From: Lepidurus packardi
Taxonomy: Eukaryota; Arthropoda; Branchiopoda; Notostraca; Triopsidae
Assembly: GCA_023053545.1 (NCBI GenBank)
Contig: JAKZAN010000005.1
Location: forward strand, 4,092,001 to 4,156,000
Direction: 5' to 3'
Length of the DNA stretch: 64,000 bases
The number at the start of each line of letters is the position of its first letter. Position 1 is the first letter of the stretch. Shown here piece by piece: positions 20,901-35,900 of this stretch. A model generated the notes under the pieces. That model was not told the origin of the DNA. It did not search any database and worked only from the letters and a program-made list of their open reading frames with translations. Both the position numbers and the translations under genes were made by a program.

Positions 20901-23900
20901 GTATAAGCTCTTCTAAAAGGAGTACAGACTTCATACTCTCTTCTACCCTTTTTTTAATGTCGCAGCTATCGATTGAACGCCAAGGGGATAGGATCCAATT
21001 GGATTGACAGAGCCGAAATGGGCGGCAAATGAGGATGAGATGAGATTCACCTTTTAACCCTCAGGGAGACGTGGGTTGACAGGCCCCTGCTCAAAATTGC
21101 TTCCAACTTTTAAAAATATAAAAGATGATCCATTTACTACATTAATAAAAAGTTTTAACAAACGTACTCGCTCCTAAGTTTTTGCGAGACATACACAGCA
21201 AATAAAAAGGCTAGATCAAAAGGATCGAATCCGATCGAATGTCCGATACTTCATTACTAACAAAATAGCTTCAAAAATGATTTACAATAACTTCCCAGTA
21301 TATACGATCCTCTCAACGGTCCAAAGTCAATACAACGGCGTTCCGTGCCATGATTTCACCAATGATTAGAGCTAAGTAACAATTAAAACGCCCATTGCAA
21401 GTCTGTAATTTCAAACAATGCGCTGAAGAGACATATTTACACCTCGTATCAGGTTACCTCGCAAACTAATTCTAGCGCAAATTGCTGCTACACCTTGTCC
21501 ACCCCCCCTCGGGCCCTTTTAGTGTACCAGTAAACGGACCCTTGTTATAGGATGCCGACACCCGACTATAGGCAACATGATCCAAACCCCGTGTTTAACC
21601 CGAGGGAAAATCCCAATTAACGCTCCGTGAAATTCGATACTCCACAAACACCTTTATCACTTTACCCTCTGGTTGGAAAAACTATCCTTTTTATATAAAA
21701 GAAATAATAAAAAAATACAATAGCAGGATAAGTATAGAGGTAAACTCAACTTTCTTCTTTGCATTTCTGTGGCTCATAACCCAACAAAATGCACATTCAT
21801 TAGCCAGCCTTTGTTTTGGTAGCAATGCAATTAGCTGTGAAGAGCAAAACGAGAGGGATGGTGCAAAAGGAGAGGGTACGACGCTGGGACATGCTATTTT
21901 TGAAACATACTACACACCAAGTTTGCAGCCACTGGTTATAATGAACCACCAATGTCCTTAGTTAACGATCTATCAATACCCCGACTTCCGCGCCATCCTT
22001 TCTCCAGTTAAAATGACAAGAAAATAAAAACTCCCGGGAACTTAACAGGCATTATGACGTCAGCAAGGTCTGGCTTTTCAGCAGCCCAAAACCCCCACTA
22101 GGACAACACTGGCTTTTGCTACTTGACAATAATCCATCACCCGTGCCTGACGAGGCGAAAAGGATGGCATATGCCCGCACCATATAGGGTTAGTTAGTGT
22201 GTGGTGTTAGATATGTGAACTCTTTCCCTCCGTATGTACACGTTACAAGCACCTCTATCATATCCCTTTTTCCTCTCATATTCGCAGCCTTGGCTTCCGT
22301 TTTCTCTTTTTGTCCACCCGTCTTTAATGTACCCTGATCTTCCCCTAAAAAGGGTACGGGTTGGTGGCGGCTATTGGGAAAAAAGCCAACATCATGCGAG
22401 AGTTGATTACATACCAACACACGGTATATCCACAGAAAACTTTTCTAAAAAAAGTCCCTAGCTTATTGCTCATAAATTCAGGGAAAAGCCTGATGCAAAA
22501 GCTTTCCAGGACACCAGGGCAGAAAATCCGCGAATCAACCATTGAACCTTTTTTCACGCCCCAGTCTTGGAATAAGCAAGGGTTACCATCCATGCAAGTT
22601 GCCTCCTCAGCATGGGTGTGCAACGATGGATTCCTTCAATTCCTTTTTTAAAACCTGTTACCACTCTTGCCAAACCAAATAACGAAAAAAATGGGAAAGA
22701 AAATGTAAGGCAGAGGCCGCCGCCAGCAGCCCCTGACCATAACTGCAGCAGAAGTGCCTCGGGCCTGGGTGGCGAACAGTATGGTTTTGGTAGTCCTTTT
22801 GCCGTAGGGAATACGTACAAAAACTTCGGTAAATTGTTACAAGCCTACTTTGCCGTCGGGTTCGTGTCACTAAATAAGTATACCGCAGGGACAAATTGAC
22901 TTAACTCGGAGAAATTTTGTCCCTTAATAACTAGGGTATCATAGCCGGCAAATTTAACGATTGGCTCGCATGTTGTTTCTACGCATTTCGGCGCCCACAT
23001 GATGATACAGGCCCAACGTCATTGGCAGCGTTCCAGAAAGCCGGGAGGGTAACCCAAAGGGTGAGTTGTTTGACCGATATACGTACATACTGTCTCGCGG
23101 GGGAAAACAAGGTACAACTATAGGACAAGGGTATAATTACAATTTTTTCGGGGTAAAGGGTGTGGCGGGTTTTCTGTATGCTTCGAGGTGAATTCATGTA
23201 GTCCCAGAAAATGTCTTGAGGAAAGGCGATCTTGGAATAGGGTTGTTGTGCCGGTACCGTAAGACACAGTTGCTTAAGAGTAGCTCCCGTGCAATCAATG
23301 AGCAAATGGCATGATCGACATAAAGTGGGAGCAGAAAGACTTTGGCGAGCAATATGATATGAAAGAGAGTTGCTGGCGAGTCAGTTTGTAGACTTCTATC
23401 CTTTTTTGCTCGCGTTCTTTTCCTGATAATTATTTCAAGACACGAGTTCGTTGGCACGATAAAGAAGTCAGAAGTGTTATACAGCTTTCTTTTGTCTAAC
23501 GAGAAAGAGCCCGCTGTACGATAGCGGCAAACAGCCTTACGTCAACAAGAACTTACAGATTTCCTTTTTTGAGCCCAATCCGTATGCACTCTACACAGGC
23601 AAAAGGGGGGCGACCGTGAAGTGTCGATTTTCTCGAGGAAGGAAACATTCACCGCTCCGCCCAATGCAAAAGCAGTTTGTTGACTCAACGAGACCCTCTT
23701 TTCCCATCACTAGCCGGATTTCGCCGTAAGGGACGACGCCTTGGGAAGGAAACTCAGATTGAAATGCCCCAAGGGCAAGGAATTCCGCGGTGGCTTTGCC
23801 TTTTAGCTGACCCCCGAAGAAAAGTGTACGTTAGAGAGGTGCCTAGACCAGACTTGGCAACAAACGTCGTGTTTGACAGACAGCCCTAAACAAACTTGGA

Positions 23901-26900
23901 CAGCCAAGCTGTTCCACTTTGTGGCACGTATTTCAACTTCGTCTGGGCATCAAAACCTTGGAATCACGAAGAATATTTCCCCTCCGAAATCCCTGTCCTT
24001 TCCCGTCAAGCACACAGCACAGTATTAGCAAAGCACCGAGCTCTTGGCATATCCCTTTTTTTTATAGCATTTCCTTTCCATATGAGAGACGGAAGGCAAA
24101 TGCATGTCTAATGGGGCTCATCATACGGAAGATGCTTTCTGGCTGACCTTGCTTGGCCTCTGTTGGCTTCTCTCTTCCGTGGCGAGCGTCTGCCGCGGGC
24201 TCCGTATAGAGCTTATTTAGTTTTTATGGTTAAAGGATGATGCGAGGGCCGTCTGAGGGGCAAAAAAAATTTAAGAAATCTGGTAGCAGATCTAGCCTTC
24301 TAACTTTGCACACGATCTTTCCGCACAAAAGAAAACTCTCGTGTGGGATAAGTCAGAAAAGCTAGTCCGTTCTGTTGTCTTTCTTTTATCTTAATGGCTA
24401 GGCTTCGTCAACAAAAATCTGAACTGCAAGATCTACTTGCTTGCTGAGTCTTCAATAAACGAAGAAAACTATGCAACTCCTTCATTCCCCACCCGCGCGT
24501 TCCACCCCGAAAAATAGAGAAAGAGATCAGAGAAGATAAAGACCCCAATCAGTTTAAACAGTATCTCTTTGGCAACGGCGCTTTTAAGAGTAATACTGGC
24601 GTTCCAAAAGATTGCTGCGGAGGCCAATTTAACTTCCAGTCTTGAGGATTACTGTTTAGCACGCCGGTACAACGCTTAAAAACACTTTAGTCAAAATTTA
24701 TTTGAGGGGAAGCCCTTTGGACACGTCATCCAACAATAAGCTGTCTAGACACTTAACCTCCTACCGTGAATGTTACTCTCCGGAGGGACCCCAAACCCTC
24801 AGAAGCCCGCAGGGAACTTTCCGAAAAAAATCGACGGAGTTAGCTCACGCGAACCCGGGGCATCTCGTAAGAAACCAATTCAAGTACACGAGTGACACCA
24901 TCGTAAAGGATTTTTTGCCCTCTTTGTGACCATTCAACCCAAAATACTTCCCAAATGTAGCTATAATTCACTTTTCAGAAATAACTAACAATGTTCTCTT
25001 TCCCCCAAGTAAAAATTTACCCAAGTCAAAGCTCATAGAAAAGAAAAAACGAAGACACGTACCCATAGTCAGAGTCTGTTTGGTGGTCTATGAGATATGT
25101 ACATGTGCACGCCGCCTAGGAAGGGAGAGATGTTAACGCGTGCGCTAACAATAGTTTTTAGGCGCGGAGCGTTGAATCGGAAAGCGGGACGGACCTCGCT
25201 GCTCTACATGACGAGTACTGCAATCGTCCGCGAGTTTTATCGTGGACTTTCAGTTGCCCCGAGGAGTTGGGCCGATCACCAAGTCTCTTTTCCCGAGTCG
25301 TACTGCTGTCAGTGTGCCAAAGGATTCCTCCTCAAGTTCTTTTAGACCCTAGAGAACAATATCAGCAATAACTGGCCAGTACTTATTGAACTAACTGTAC
25401 ACTCACAAGTGTGGCACACATTACTGCAATAAAAAAGAAAGCTTATACCTTTCTACCATTGCAATGTCCCAGGCCGTCTTTATGGCGCCAGGGTAGTCAT
25501 ATTTTTGTGAGATTGAACCTGGGAAAAACCTGTGCTTAATGATTTGCTGGAGGATTAAGTCGTCTATTGGTCCTTGGTGAGCGTTAAAAAGCTTATTTTT
25601 TTCTTTTGGTCGGTCCTGATCCCTTTCGAGCAGCTCACGTCGCTTCCATTACACGCTCTGGGCGAGAATGATGGGAGCTGGACTGAAACGTATGTAAATG
25701 AGCATTTTAACGGTGGCTTCCCGCAATCGGTCGCGGATCACTGCTCGTTTATCATCGCCTTAGGGGTTGGGCATACCCAAATTTGCAACTTTGGCTCATC
25801 AACGCCATTTGCCAAGTGTTGTCGAGTGTCAAGACAAGAAATGAGCCAAGCCTGCAGGACTAATCAATAGGCAACCCCCATTTTTCCTTGTTGGGCCTGC
25901 CAGTAGCCCCCTTCGGGGTTCCGCTCACTACCCCTCTTCGAAGAAAATCAAAAGGGTAAGTTTACCATCATAAACTTAATGTTTCGGAAGAAAACAGCTC
26001 CAAAAAGTAACCGTACAACTCCTCCCTGCGGAACCCCAGAGACAGAAATAATGATATTTTAGCTTCTCCAAAAACGTATAACGCGGTTCCGATTATATAG
26101 AAATATGTCTTTCGGGTAGCTAGTCTTAAAAAAAACATCGGGCATCTCCCTTTTTCTATTTTTTCTTTCGGTAAATGGGAGAGCGGTCGGTGCTGTACTA
26201 CGCTAGCTTGACTTCCTATGCGAATGTGCTTGGAATATCATTTTTTAAAAACAAGCAAAATAGAATGGCAGATTGGAATAATAACATAGTTTTCCACTTG
26301 ATATAAGTAGGAAATATCCCGACAAATCAACCCAAAAAGCACTATTTTGGCCCCTTCCTGAATATCTGCTGCTCTGAGCACAAGACAACTTATAAACTTC
26401 CTCAACGAGCCGCTCCCTATTGCTATTTTGTCTGTGAACATTCCTGCTTGATCTCGATGAGTTTGGTACGCCGCGGTAAGTTAGTATCGTAACTTGTGCC
26501 TCGGAAGAAACGAACTGAAAAATAACCGACCCTAAGCCAGAAAAAAAAGGAAACTATGTCGACCTTCACGAAGTAAATCAGTTTCCGATCATTTAGAAAT
26601 ACGTAGTATGATAGCCATAGACCTCCCCTTTTACCGACTTTCGGGTTATCATTGCTTTATGTCAGCTGTATCTCTCTCCTTCCCTCTCTTTCTGAACATT
26701 TCTGCCTGCTGGAACATCCTCATGAGGTTGTCAGTAAGTAAATTGTACGAGGAAGCGCCTGTTGTTTTGTCGTTGGAAACTAAATTGGTAATTTACGTAA
26801 TGCAGTTAAGGTGCAAAAAAATTGACAAGAAAAAAGTCTCGAAATTTAATGATACGCGGCTACGTGTAAACAATTAGTGTGGCAGCCGCGAGATCGTTTC

Positions 26901-29900
26901 ACGACACCCATCATATGCAACCAACGTTAATACTTGAGGCGGCAACGCCAGTTTGCCAGTTTATTTTTTTCCCTCGCACAAAAAAGCAATGTGAGTTGAT
27001 AGAAAATGATAACGATGTAAGCGTGCCAAAGCCCTGAATGGCATCTGAAGCCATCCTCCTCATCAGCTTCACTTGCCCCTTCACGAGAACGTATTTTAGC
27101 TCTATTGGCTACGATGAAATCAACTTAATTTAAACGCTTTTTCCTCTTTTTTTTGTCAAATTTTTCCGTTTCCTTCCTTTTTTATGTCTTATTTATTTTA
27201 TTTTTTAACCCTCAACTACCTTCCCCTTCTCCACCTTTTCAACTCCACGTAAACCGCACTTTCCTCAACCTGAGTTACCTAATGGAACGGACGTGACGAG
27301 AGCGTATAACGCGGTCTAATGAACGCGTACACTCCAAAAAGTAGCCTCGACGATGTTCCTAAGCCCTTCTTTAGTTTTAAGTGAGTTTTCGCATGCTGTC
27401 TTAACAACAACATCGTCTTGAGACTATCAGCCCGAGCCCCGCATGTCTTTTCCGAACAACTTTCAAACCTACCCCCTCCCTCTCCCCCCTCCCTCTCCCC
27501 CCTCTCCAAATTGATAGTGGGGTATGGATTTTCCATTAAGAAACGTCAGCAGTAAAAATCAGAGGAAGTCTCTTCTTCCGTTTATTTTTCCTCCCTTGGA
27601 CTTTTCTGGAAAACTGGCTTTATTCTAAAACGCTTTCCCATTGTCCATGCAAATACTAGAAGTTACCCGCACATGACTTCCCAAGCGCAATGTCTGCCTG
27701 TGTACAAGTGTGTGCATAGAGGGCCTTACAGATATCTACAACGGACAAATTTCTTCGAGGAGAAAGGTCTTTAACTTTCCATAGCTACCATTTGCGTCCA
27801 ATAACGGAGCACCTCTTAAAACCCGCATGTAAAAAGGGTGAGATTACGGCGCTAACAGCGCCAAACAGCTTTCCGAAAACTCATTTCCTCAAGCTCGTTT
27901 TTGGACAGTCATTGCGATAACGAGATTGCGTGCGCGAAAAGCCGATACATTGGATCATGGAGCATGACCTCATATAATCGCTTCACAGTACTGATGAGTT
28001 GAGAGGGGGACTTGGGTGCGCGTGAGACAAACCATATTCTCCTTCAGGTTGACCACCGAAACCACGGAGATTTATGTCCTCTGATTGCTGCAGCAATTTG
28101 GGATAAAAAGATTGCTCCGTGGCACTGAAGGGACAAGACATATTTTTTTTTTCACATGTTGCTGCTTCCGAGTACTTATCAGTTTGCTTGCCAAGTTAGC
28201 ACCGGCAAAAAAAGTGCAGATCCAACAGTTGCTAATGGTTCACCACTAGCCGCGTAACTACTTCAACTTTGGCCAAGTGCATATTACGCCTTACAATACT
28301 AGCTAATACATTCCATATTTCAAGATTAGAAGAAAATTAATTACATCCAGTAAAATAAGGTAGTCCCGGGAATGTAAATAGACTTTTTCAGTCTGAACTT
28401 CGATCTAGCTGAAATTGTACTAGCAGGCACGAAAGAAATGTGACTTTCAAAACAAAGTCAAGTCAGTAGAACTTGTTTACTACGGCCAGCTTCATAGTTG
28501 CTCAACAATGAAGAAAAGTCAGCTTCCAGCGTTACTCCCTTTTGTGCCTTATAAAAACGATTTCGTGTGCGCACTAAGTGGGATAGATTAAGAAATCCAT
28601 GACAGTACCATAAGTATACAGCCGGAGTGGCATCAGTGAAGGGCATTGAGAAGCAATGAGCAATGTCCTGCAATAATTCATCCGAAATTCGAAATTAATT
28701 GTCGACAAGTTTATGGATTGGAAATTGCGTTTATGGCCTGACTTTGAGCTTCATGCAACTGCGATGATGAAGTTCCAGCTGCTGCGGCTCAAAAATTTCA
28801 GCATAGCATTTACTTGAGCCCTTTCAATTACCGGCTATTGAGCCAAATGAGAGAAAAACCAGGTCATTCCGGCCTGTTGACCTGAAGAAAGGTGCCCCGG
28901 GCTCCCTCAAAATTTTCTTCCTGCGATGGGACGAAAGACGGTAACCTACGCTTTCTTGGCATAACTCTTTTTTCTTCCCTGCTAGGAAATTTATCTCTTG
29001 GTAGATTAGTTGGAGTTGAGCTGGAGTTCATAAGGATATACGACAAGAGGCATAGATAACAAGAGAAGAGAATTCCTGCTTTGCTAGTGACTTTTGCTAT
29101 GCATAGCCCCTGGGTAAAGCCAAAGAACTTTTTGGACGTCTATAAGAGGGAAGAGACACCAAAGTTTTCATCCCGAACAAAGACTTTTTAAAGAGTCGAC
29201 AAAAAGTGGAGCTGAATCAAAAGCTCGTTCAAAGGAACCCTTTTCATTTGTGTCGGGGGAGGACCCCTGTTCAAGAAAGCCTAATAACTGAACCTTTACG
29301 TTGGACTTTTGCTTCAAAGTTCCTGAAAGGCAGATTACTTGGAACACACACGCAGACACAACGCTGACGTCTGCCAGTATTGTCAAGTGAGTGCGCCTTG
29401 ATGCGGCCCAAGGGCAATACCATGTTACACACTCGAAGCAAGCGATTCACTTCATACTCAAGTTCGGCTTCCTTGTTAGTGCTTTAAGCTCCAGTATAAT
29501 TATAAACGTAGGGAAAAGCTTTTCAGAACCCCACTTTCCCCTATCCTCCTCCCGAAACAGGTGAGTTTGAGTGTTGGCATGACAACTCGTTTTGGAGAGT
29601 AAAGTTTGAAAAGACTCTTCATTACAACAAGAGGAGGGTAGTTTACTCTGCTTTAGCCTTTTAGGGCGAGTCCTTTCTTGAACAGTAATTGATCCTGACC
29701 TGTAAAGTGTGAAAGGAAGTTCATGTGAGGCAAGAAAGGCGCTCGGGGCCATAAAGAGACTTGACACAAGTTGGAAGTTCTGCCGTGTTGGTAACCGTGG
29801 GGCATGTTCCTTCTTGTCATGGGTCACGGAATGAGTTGCAAATGACTCAGAACCTAAAAGATATCCACTTACCACCTGCTGGTGTCGCGAGAGGTTTAAA

Positions 29901-32125
29901 CCTAATGGATGTTTACCGCCAGTATTGCAAAACTACGTGGGAAAAAATCTGCAGAGAAGCAATCCATCCAGTTTAGACAGTCTGAATGAAATGCATAAGG
30001 AAAATATTGCAGTAAAGAAAAACAACAACAACCATATCCTGAGCGATTTGGATCGAAAGTCGCTTTTGAGATGTTACAATCCCGTCCCCAAAGAAATGCT
30101 ACCAAGTGAAATTAATGTCACGCCGGAATTGCGAAGCGAGTGTCGGGTAATGAAGTCAATGGATCGGCAGATGTTTATTATTCATTGTTGCGTCCTTCCA
30201 TTTTGCCAAGGCAGTCTGAAGCGAAGACAAGAAGTTGTGAAGTATGCTTCAAAGCCTAAAATTTGCTGTAAGTGGGTTCATACATTCTATAAACCTGAAA
30301 AACAAGTGCTGAATCTTTGATCGAACATGCGGGATCGTTTACGAAAACACTACATGCGTAGCTTTTTTATGGCTGAAAGGGGGAAATGTTTCGAGATTTC
30401 AAAGTTGCTCCATCCCTTGACCGCTGCGTTCATCCCTAAGGCCACAGGGTGACCCCTGAGGGGTTCTTTTCATGTCCTTTCTAAGGTAAAGGCAACGTAT
30501 TCTCACCCCTATTTCAATCCGAGCAATCAACCCAGCCCAAAATGCTTCCGAGCTTTTTTTCATGCGTTGCTCGTCATCCTTTTCAAGCCTCATACCCTAT
30601 GATACTGCAAGAATTAACTTCAAACACTCAAAATCGTTAGTGTTGAAGATGGCCGCCGCAGCTTCCATCTCTCAGAAAAAGATACCCTTGCAATTCATGG
30701 AATGAAAAGCCTCAGTGAGCACCTCCACAACAACATCACTCTCAAAAACCAATACTTTTCTCTTTTTTTAACTCCTTCTCTACTGTGTGGGGATAGCTTC
30801 GATTCTAAAGTAAGTGTGATTGGAATTGGGCCAGGAGAACTCGTATGGAAGACTACCAGATTTGAACTTTTCTTTTGAACTTTGTTGAGCTGCTAAGAAT
30901 CTAAACAATGACAAAAAAGAAATTATGTTTTAAAGACTCGGGATTTGGAAAATGGAAATGTATACTGTTCAGCCAAGCATAATCAGGACAAAACACCCAC
31001 ACAACCTTCCCCTTAATTACGAGATAAAAAAAAGTGCCCTAGGGGGAAGCTACACACAATTAGAACTAATTATACAAAATTGGGGTACTGTTCAAGATGA
31101 TCCCTCTTTACCCAGGGTTGCGGAATCCACCACATGTGACCCCAGTGTTTCTCTAAACAGCTCTCCCTCCCCTCATCCCCCCACCTTTAGTACTACCCAG
31201 CACTTGGGGAAGGGGTTGGCATAAGCACATCGGCACACTCACACCCTTACCCTTCATGCGACACTAAGTCCTTGCATGCCGTATTGACCAAAACAACTAC
31301 TATCTGACGCGGCCCAAGGCAATGAGCGTTAACGTACACAACACGTACCGTACAACAAGACAAGCGAGATTCCTTTTCCCCACTGGGGATAATTTAGTCA
31401 AGGGGTTTAAGAACCACGCAGCACGCTGCCATATTTCTAAAAGTCAGCTGTTTTTTTCTCCTCAGGATCTCCTAATCATCGCGCATCTAAAAGAATAAAT
31501 AGACAGGCCACCACATCAGTTATTCTAAACCTTTTTTTCTAATACATTGAGCACACGCTACATATGCAAGACCATTATCACTAATGTTCCATGCTAATGA
31601 CAGAGATATCGACTATGCGGGAGTTACAGTAGGCCGCTCAATCGCTATCCTACCAGCCGTTTTCAAGCTCCAGGCCGCCTTTTCACCCTTAAAGTAAAAC
31701 GATATAGGTATATTTGCCACCTAAAAAGGCCCCCCTGACGTCAACTCGTTACGTCGGTAAACACTCGAGAATGTATCTCTTTTTCCCCCCCCCTCTCTAC
31801 TTACAGTCTCTAGAAAACGGCATCCGGTACATATTCGTAGTTTAGATACATGATCTCTTAAAGTCTCCCGTCCCGCGGTTATGTTTATGTTACCTTCCCA
31901 GAAGATAGTTTAGAAAAATACGGAAATCCAAGCTTCAAGAACCATAATTGCCGACACGCACTAAGGACGTCTTTGACCTCCTCCGAGCTTATGGATTGTG
32001 TGTAGATAGCTCGTTTGACAAACTTTGGCGATATTAAACAAAGTTTCTTTTGGCTTCAGTCGCCCCCACATTCGCACATTTTTGTGCACCCAGAACAGAG
32101 GAAGAAATGCTGCCAGCATTATAAA

Positions 32126-32157
32126 CCCCCCCCCCCCCCCCAAAAAAAAAAAAAAAA
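32126..32157. repeat. homopolymer pair, about C16 then A16
   Basis: A run of 16 C is followed directly by 16 A. Such tracts are prone to sequencing and assembly length errors, so exact lengths are uncertain. Confidence 0.8.
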
Positions 32158-32788
32158 GAAACGTGCTAGCATTTACGAGTTGGACACACGAGGTTATGAT
32201 GCTACTTCTGGAGTCACTTTCTTTTAGCCCAGTTGGCCTTTATTGTTGTTGTTTTCTGTGGACGATTAGACCGGAAGGATCAATGTGTTGGTTGTCATGA
32301 CTGACGGGGCAATCACTCTCCTACCCATGGGTAGCCACAGCGTGGACATCTTGGAAAACAGACACAAAAAGCGTTACTGGCTCATGTGTAGCTCTGCCAC
32401 CACGGGACATGGAACAACAGCCGCAAATCGGGGAACACGCGCGAAAAAAATGGCGACGGTTCATTACTTTCATACAAAGCTAAACAGCGATTGGCTGGTG
32501 GTCCATTCTTTTGGGGGGGAGGGGATACCAAGTTGAGCGCCAAAAGAGGGAAAGAAAATTGGATGGATCTGCCACAAAGAAATCCAGAGTCCAAACGGTG
32601 ATCGAAAACCAAGCAAAAGGGGAGAAGCATAGCAGATTGATCTACTTCCAAATTCAAAAGAACGTGCCCCATTTTCAGAAATTGCCCAAGGGCATATGGG
32701 TTCTGGAACCCTGGGAAATATTTGTACTAACTCACTTTTCTTTGCTTTTTTCTCTCTCTCCTTTTTTTATCCCCTTTCCTTTTGACAG

Positions 32789-32918
32789 GTCGCTTTTTCC
32801 TTGGGACGCTTGATCGTTTGGATATCTTGGAAATGAATACGCTTTCAAAACACCAGCAAATCGACTAAAACTTTAGATTGGGAATTTGGGAACAACTCTT
32901 GCCTCCTCGGGGTGCGTC
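32789..32918 (+). other. 5' UTR part of the mAChR-B first coding exon
   Basis: The exon begins after a strong pyrimidine tract and TTTTGACAG. An in-frame TAG near 32873 separates this leader from the ATG at 32919, so the ATG is the first usable start in its frame. At least one further non-coding exon must lie upstream. Confidence 0.6.
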
Positions 32919-35900
32919 ATGGAAGTGGAGGATACTACCTATATCGACTCCGGCAACGGAACAGACAAAGCCAACACCACCGTCTCCATCTACTCTATTA
33001 AAGAGGACTTCATTTCGAAATGGTAAGTAATAATCAATCTTCTTCAGTGACATACATTTAAGAGGGGAGTCGAAGACCCAAAAAAAGATACGAAAACAAA
33101 ACTCTGACGCAAGTTCCAAAGGATGATCCAAGAAGAAAAGCTAACTCGCCGTACATTTCGTTCCGTTTTTGTCAATTTCTTGGCGATAAGCTTCGGATCT
33201 CCATCGTAAGATAAACGGATGAAGGTAATGGCTGAATGGGTATCATAAAACGCACAAGATGACGGCTTATAAAGATAGAGCGAGCATGTGTTACGGAAGC
33301 TTTCATATGAACCCGGCGCAAAAAGAGGGGGTGGGGGAGGGAAAGGGGTTGGATGGTTGGCAGTGAGCATCGCTTGAAAGCGTAACCTCCGCATACTTCC
33401 GCTTTTATGATGCAGTTTGCTTTCAGCGATTACGCTACTAAAAAACTAGCACACATTCACATCCCCCAAGTCTACAGACACCACGTCATAATGGGGATAT
33501 GAGGAATATTAGGTACTTGGGGCAAAGCTTTTTATTCCTAGGATTTCGTTGAAAAAACTTAAACCAATTTAAGGCCAGTATAACTTCGCCAAAAACACTT
33601 TTCATTGACATTATCCTTGTCACTTTTATCCTTGACCTTTTTCTTTGCTGATTCCGGAACTTCGCAGAACATTCGGATCGGGAAAGAAGTTGATGTGTGA
33701 AAAGGAAGCACCATTTCTTCAGACATGTGGCGTGTTGGAGGGGGAAAGTGTCTATCTAGAACTTTCTCCCGAGAACCGAAATCGGAGAAGCTTGAGCAGG
33801 AAAAAGTGAACCAGTTTTCTGTTTCCCCCTTTCAAACCAGCACAATCGAATGCTCCGAATCGGATCAGTGCGCTGGCAACGCCGCTTTTCTTGGATTTCC
33901 GACCGGAAAACACTTGTGACGTCACCAACATGGCGCCAGGTCCAACGGCGTCTAATGGCATTACCCTTAACCATATACTCCAAATAGCCCGCGAACTCAT
34001 CGCGTACACACACCCTCAAGGACCCTTCCCTTGGTGGCTAACACTGCTACCGTAGTTCCTTCAATAGTCCTACAATTTTTCTTCATTTCCACCCAGATCA
34101 CGCATGTAAAGAGCAAGGACCAAGAGCCTTCGGCTAAATCTTGAGAGCGAAAAGACTTTATCTCCCATTGGGTTATGATAGTCGCTGGAAAAAGCTTGGG
34201 ACAAGCAAGGGAGCAGGGGAGTTTGTACTTTAATAGTGCTAATGCCCTGCAAAAGCAATTTTCAGTAGGTCAGAAGGCTAACACGTTACCATCATTCCTC
34301 GGGGACTCTTAGACTTCTATCTCGATGCTTTTCACCCAACGCGGCGCACTTGGCGTTGGCTTATGGGGACGCAAGAATATAGGCGAGCCATAAACCGAGT
34401 TAGATGTCTATGTCTAAATTAGTAACAGGAAGCAACATTAGGTAAAAAGGGACGAGCAATTTAAATTGTATAACAAGGCTTCCATGGGATGTTCATTATC
34501 GTTGGAAGCGTTTAACTTATATTGGTTGAGTGAATTACTGCAAAGAGCGTTAAGTATTGCCTCGTTTTTCAAGACAGTGACACTTGTAACCACGCTTGAA
34601 ATGCTTCATTAACATTTTAATCCTATTTCGACGGTCTTAAGTGTTTCTAACATATTCTACATAGCAACAAAGGGTTTAAGTTTGTGCAGAGTACTTTGGG
34701 TTTTATATTTCTAATAATAAAATTACAAAATTAAATAGCACTAATATTAAGGTCAATATTAATCAATCAGATTTTTTAGAATTTTTGATTGTAACAAAAC
34801 ATAGTATGTTTAATTGCCTTACTGTTTTGACAAAGGAAGAATATTATCTAATAATTACGTATATATTTTGTAATTTTTATTTTCATTGTACATTTTTAAC
34901 CCGCAATATTTCAGACGTTACAGTTTTCGTAACATAGACGCAAAATGTCTGTAGAATGGACGACGCAGCCTCCGTCCTATTTAGTGTAAATTAGCCTATA
35001 AGTTAAAGGAATCTTTTACGCAGTCGTCAACCATGACCATCCTTAGTTAATTGAAATAGGCACTATAAGAACGCGACTGATGCTAATGTCGCTAGATGTC
35101 TATCAGCTCACGATACCGGAGTCCAAGCCGATAACTCGTTCACTGTTGCGTGTAGAAATAAATTCCCTTTAAATAAGAGTCACCGTCGTCTTGTAATGAT
35201 CTATGAGAGGTGACCTGAAGAACGCGATCTGTTCACCGTACCATGAACCGAAACCCTTTCCATATTACTTTCTATTCGTGAAGCGTAGTTATAAGTTGCT
35301 TAGACTGGAATTGCGTGTCTTAATAGGAACTTTGCTATTCAAAACCTTTCCGTACCGACCTAAAACTTCTGCAAACCGTTGCTGTGACCCCACAGTTAAC
35401 CACACAGTTAACGATTGCGTACGGATCGAAGTTTAGCACAAGCACTGTAGCCTCCAAAGATAACGATTCTAGTGTAGTATCGGTTTGGTTCTTTGGCAGC
35501 CAAAATGCCAGTGATACTGTAAACCCACCTCCCTCCGGACCTTCAATAGTCGTAAAACTTCAGCAATTCTAGGACAACCCACCATTACCATGCACTTCTA
35601 CTCCTGCTAAGAGGGGTGGAAACCGTGACATACACTTCTAGTGTTGCTAGGTCTTTCCGAAGCTTGCCGAATTTACTATGTACCAGGGATCGAAACCCAT
35701 CCTCCTTTGCGTTTTACGTTTTCACAACCCACTAGTCAACTGTCATTTCTGCCACGGCTCTATACAGCGAGTTTTACATCTCTAAGAAATGTGTCACTAA
35801 ACCACGAATGTATCTTTCTATACACTCCTAGTTATCAGTCTCCTTCTTTATTATACATTACATCAGTAGATAGCAATAATATCCCAATTCTTTCTTTATT

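Larger units (their letters stand above)
15702..32788. other. 17 kb gene-poor stretch upstream of the muscarinic receptor
   Basis: No recognisable protein domain. Open frames such as 20076-20609 (plus, 177 codons from a TTG), 29447-29875 (minus), 29925-30320 (plus, asparagine-rich, from a TTG) and 30952-31224 (plus) lack ATG starts, splice support or family motifs. A CA-rich microsatellite-like tract lies near 18176-18206. A minus-strand stretch at about 16760-16985 follows an acceptor-like GTGTTTTTTTTAG but has no partner exon. Because the receptor's first coding exon has an acceptor 130 bp before its ATG, part of this region is probably receptor 5' UTR intron and regulatory DNA. Confidence 0.6.

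Noticed and set aside
29447..30320. Open frames of 142 aa (minus) and 131 aa (plus, asparagine-rich)
   Set aside because: The plus frame starts at TTG and neither frame has convincing splice sites or a recognisable family.
30648..30705. Short ORF after a GCCGCC-rich start context (MAAAASISQ)
   Set aside because: Only about 18 codons with no splice donor; it could be a leader ORF but nothing supports it.
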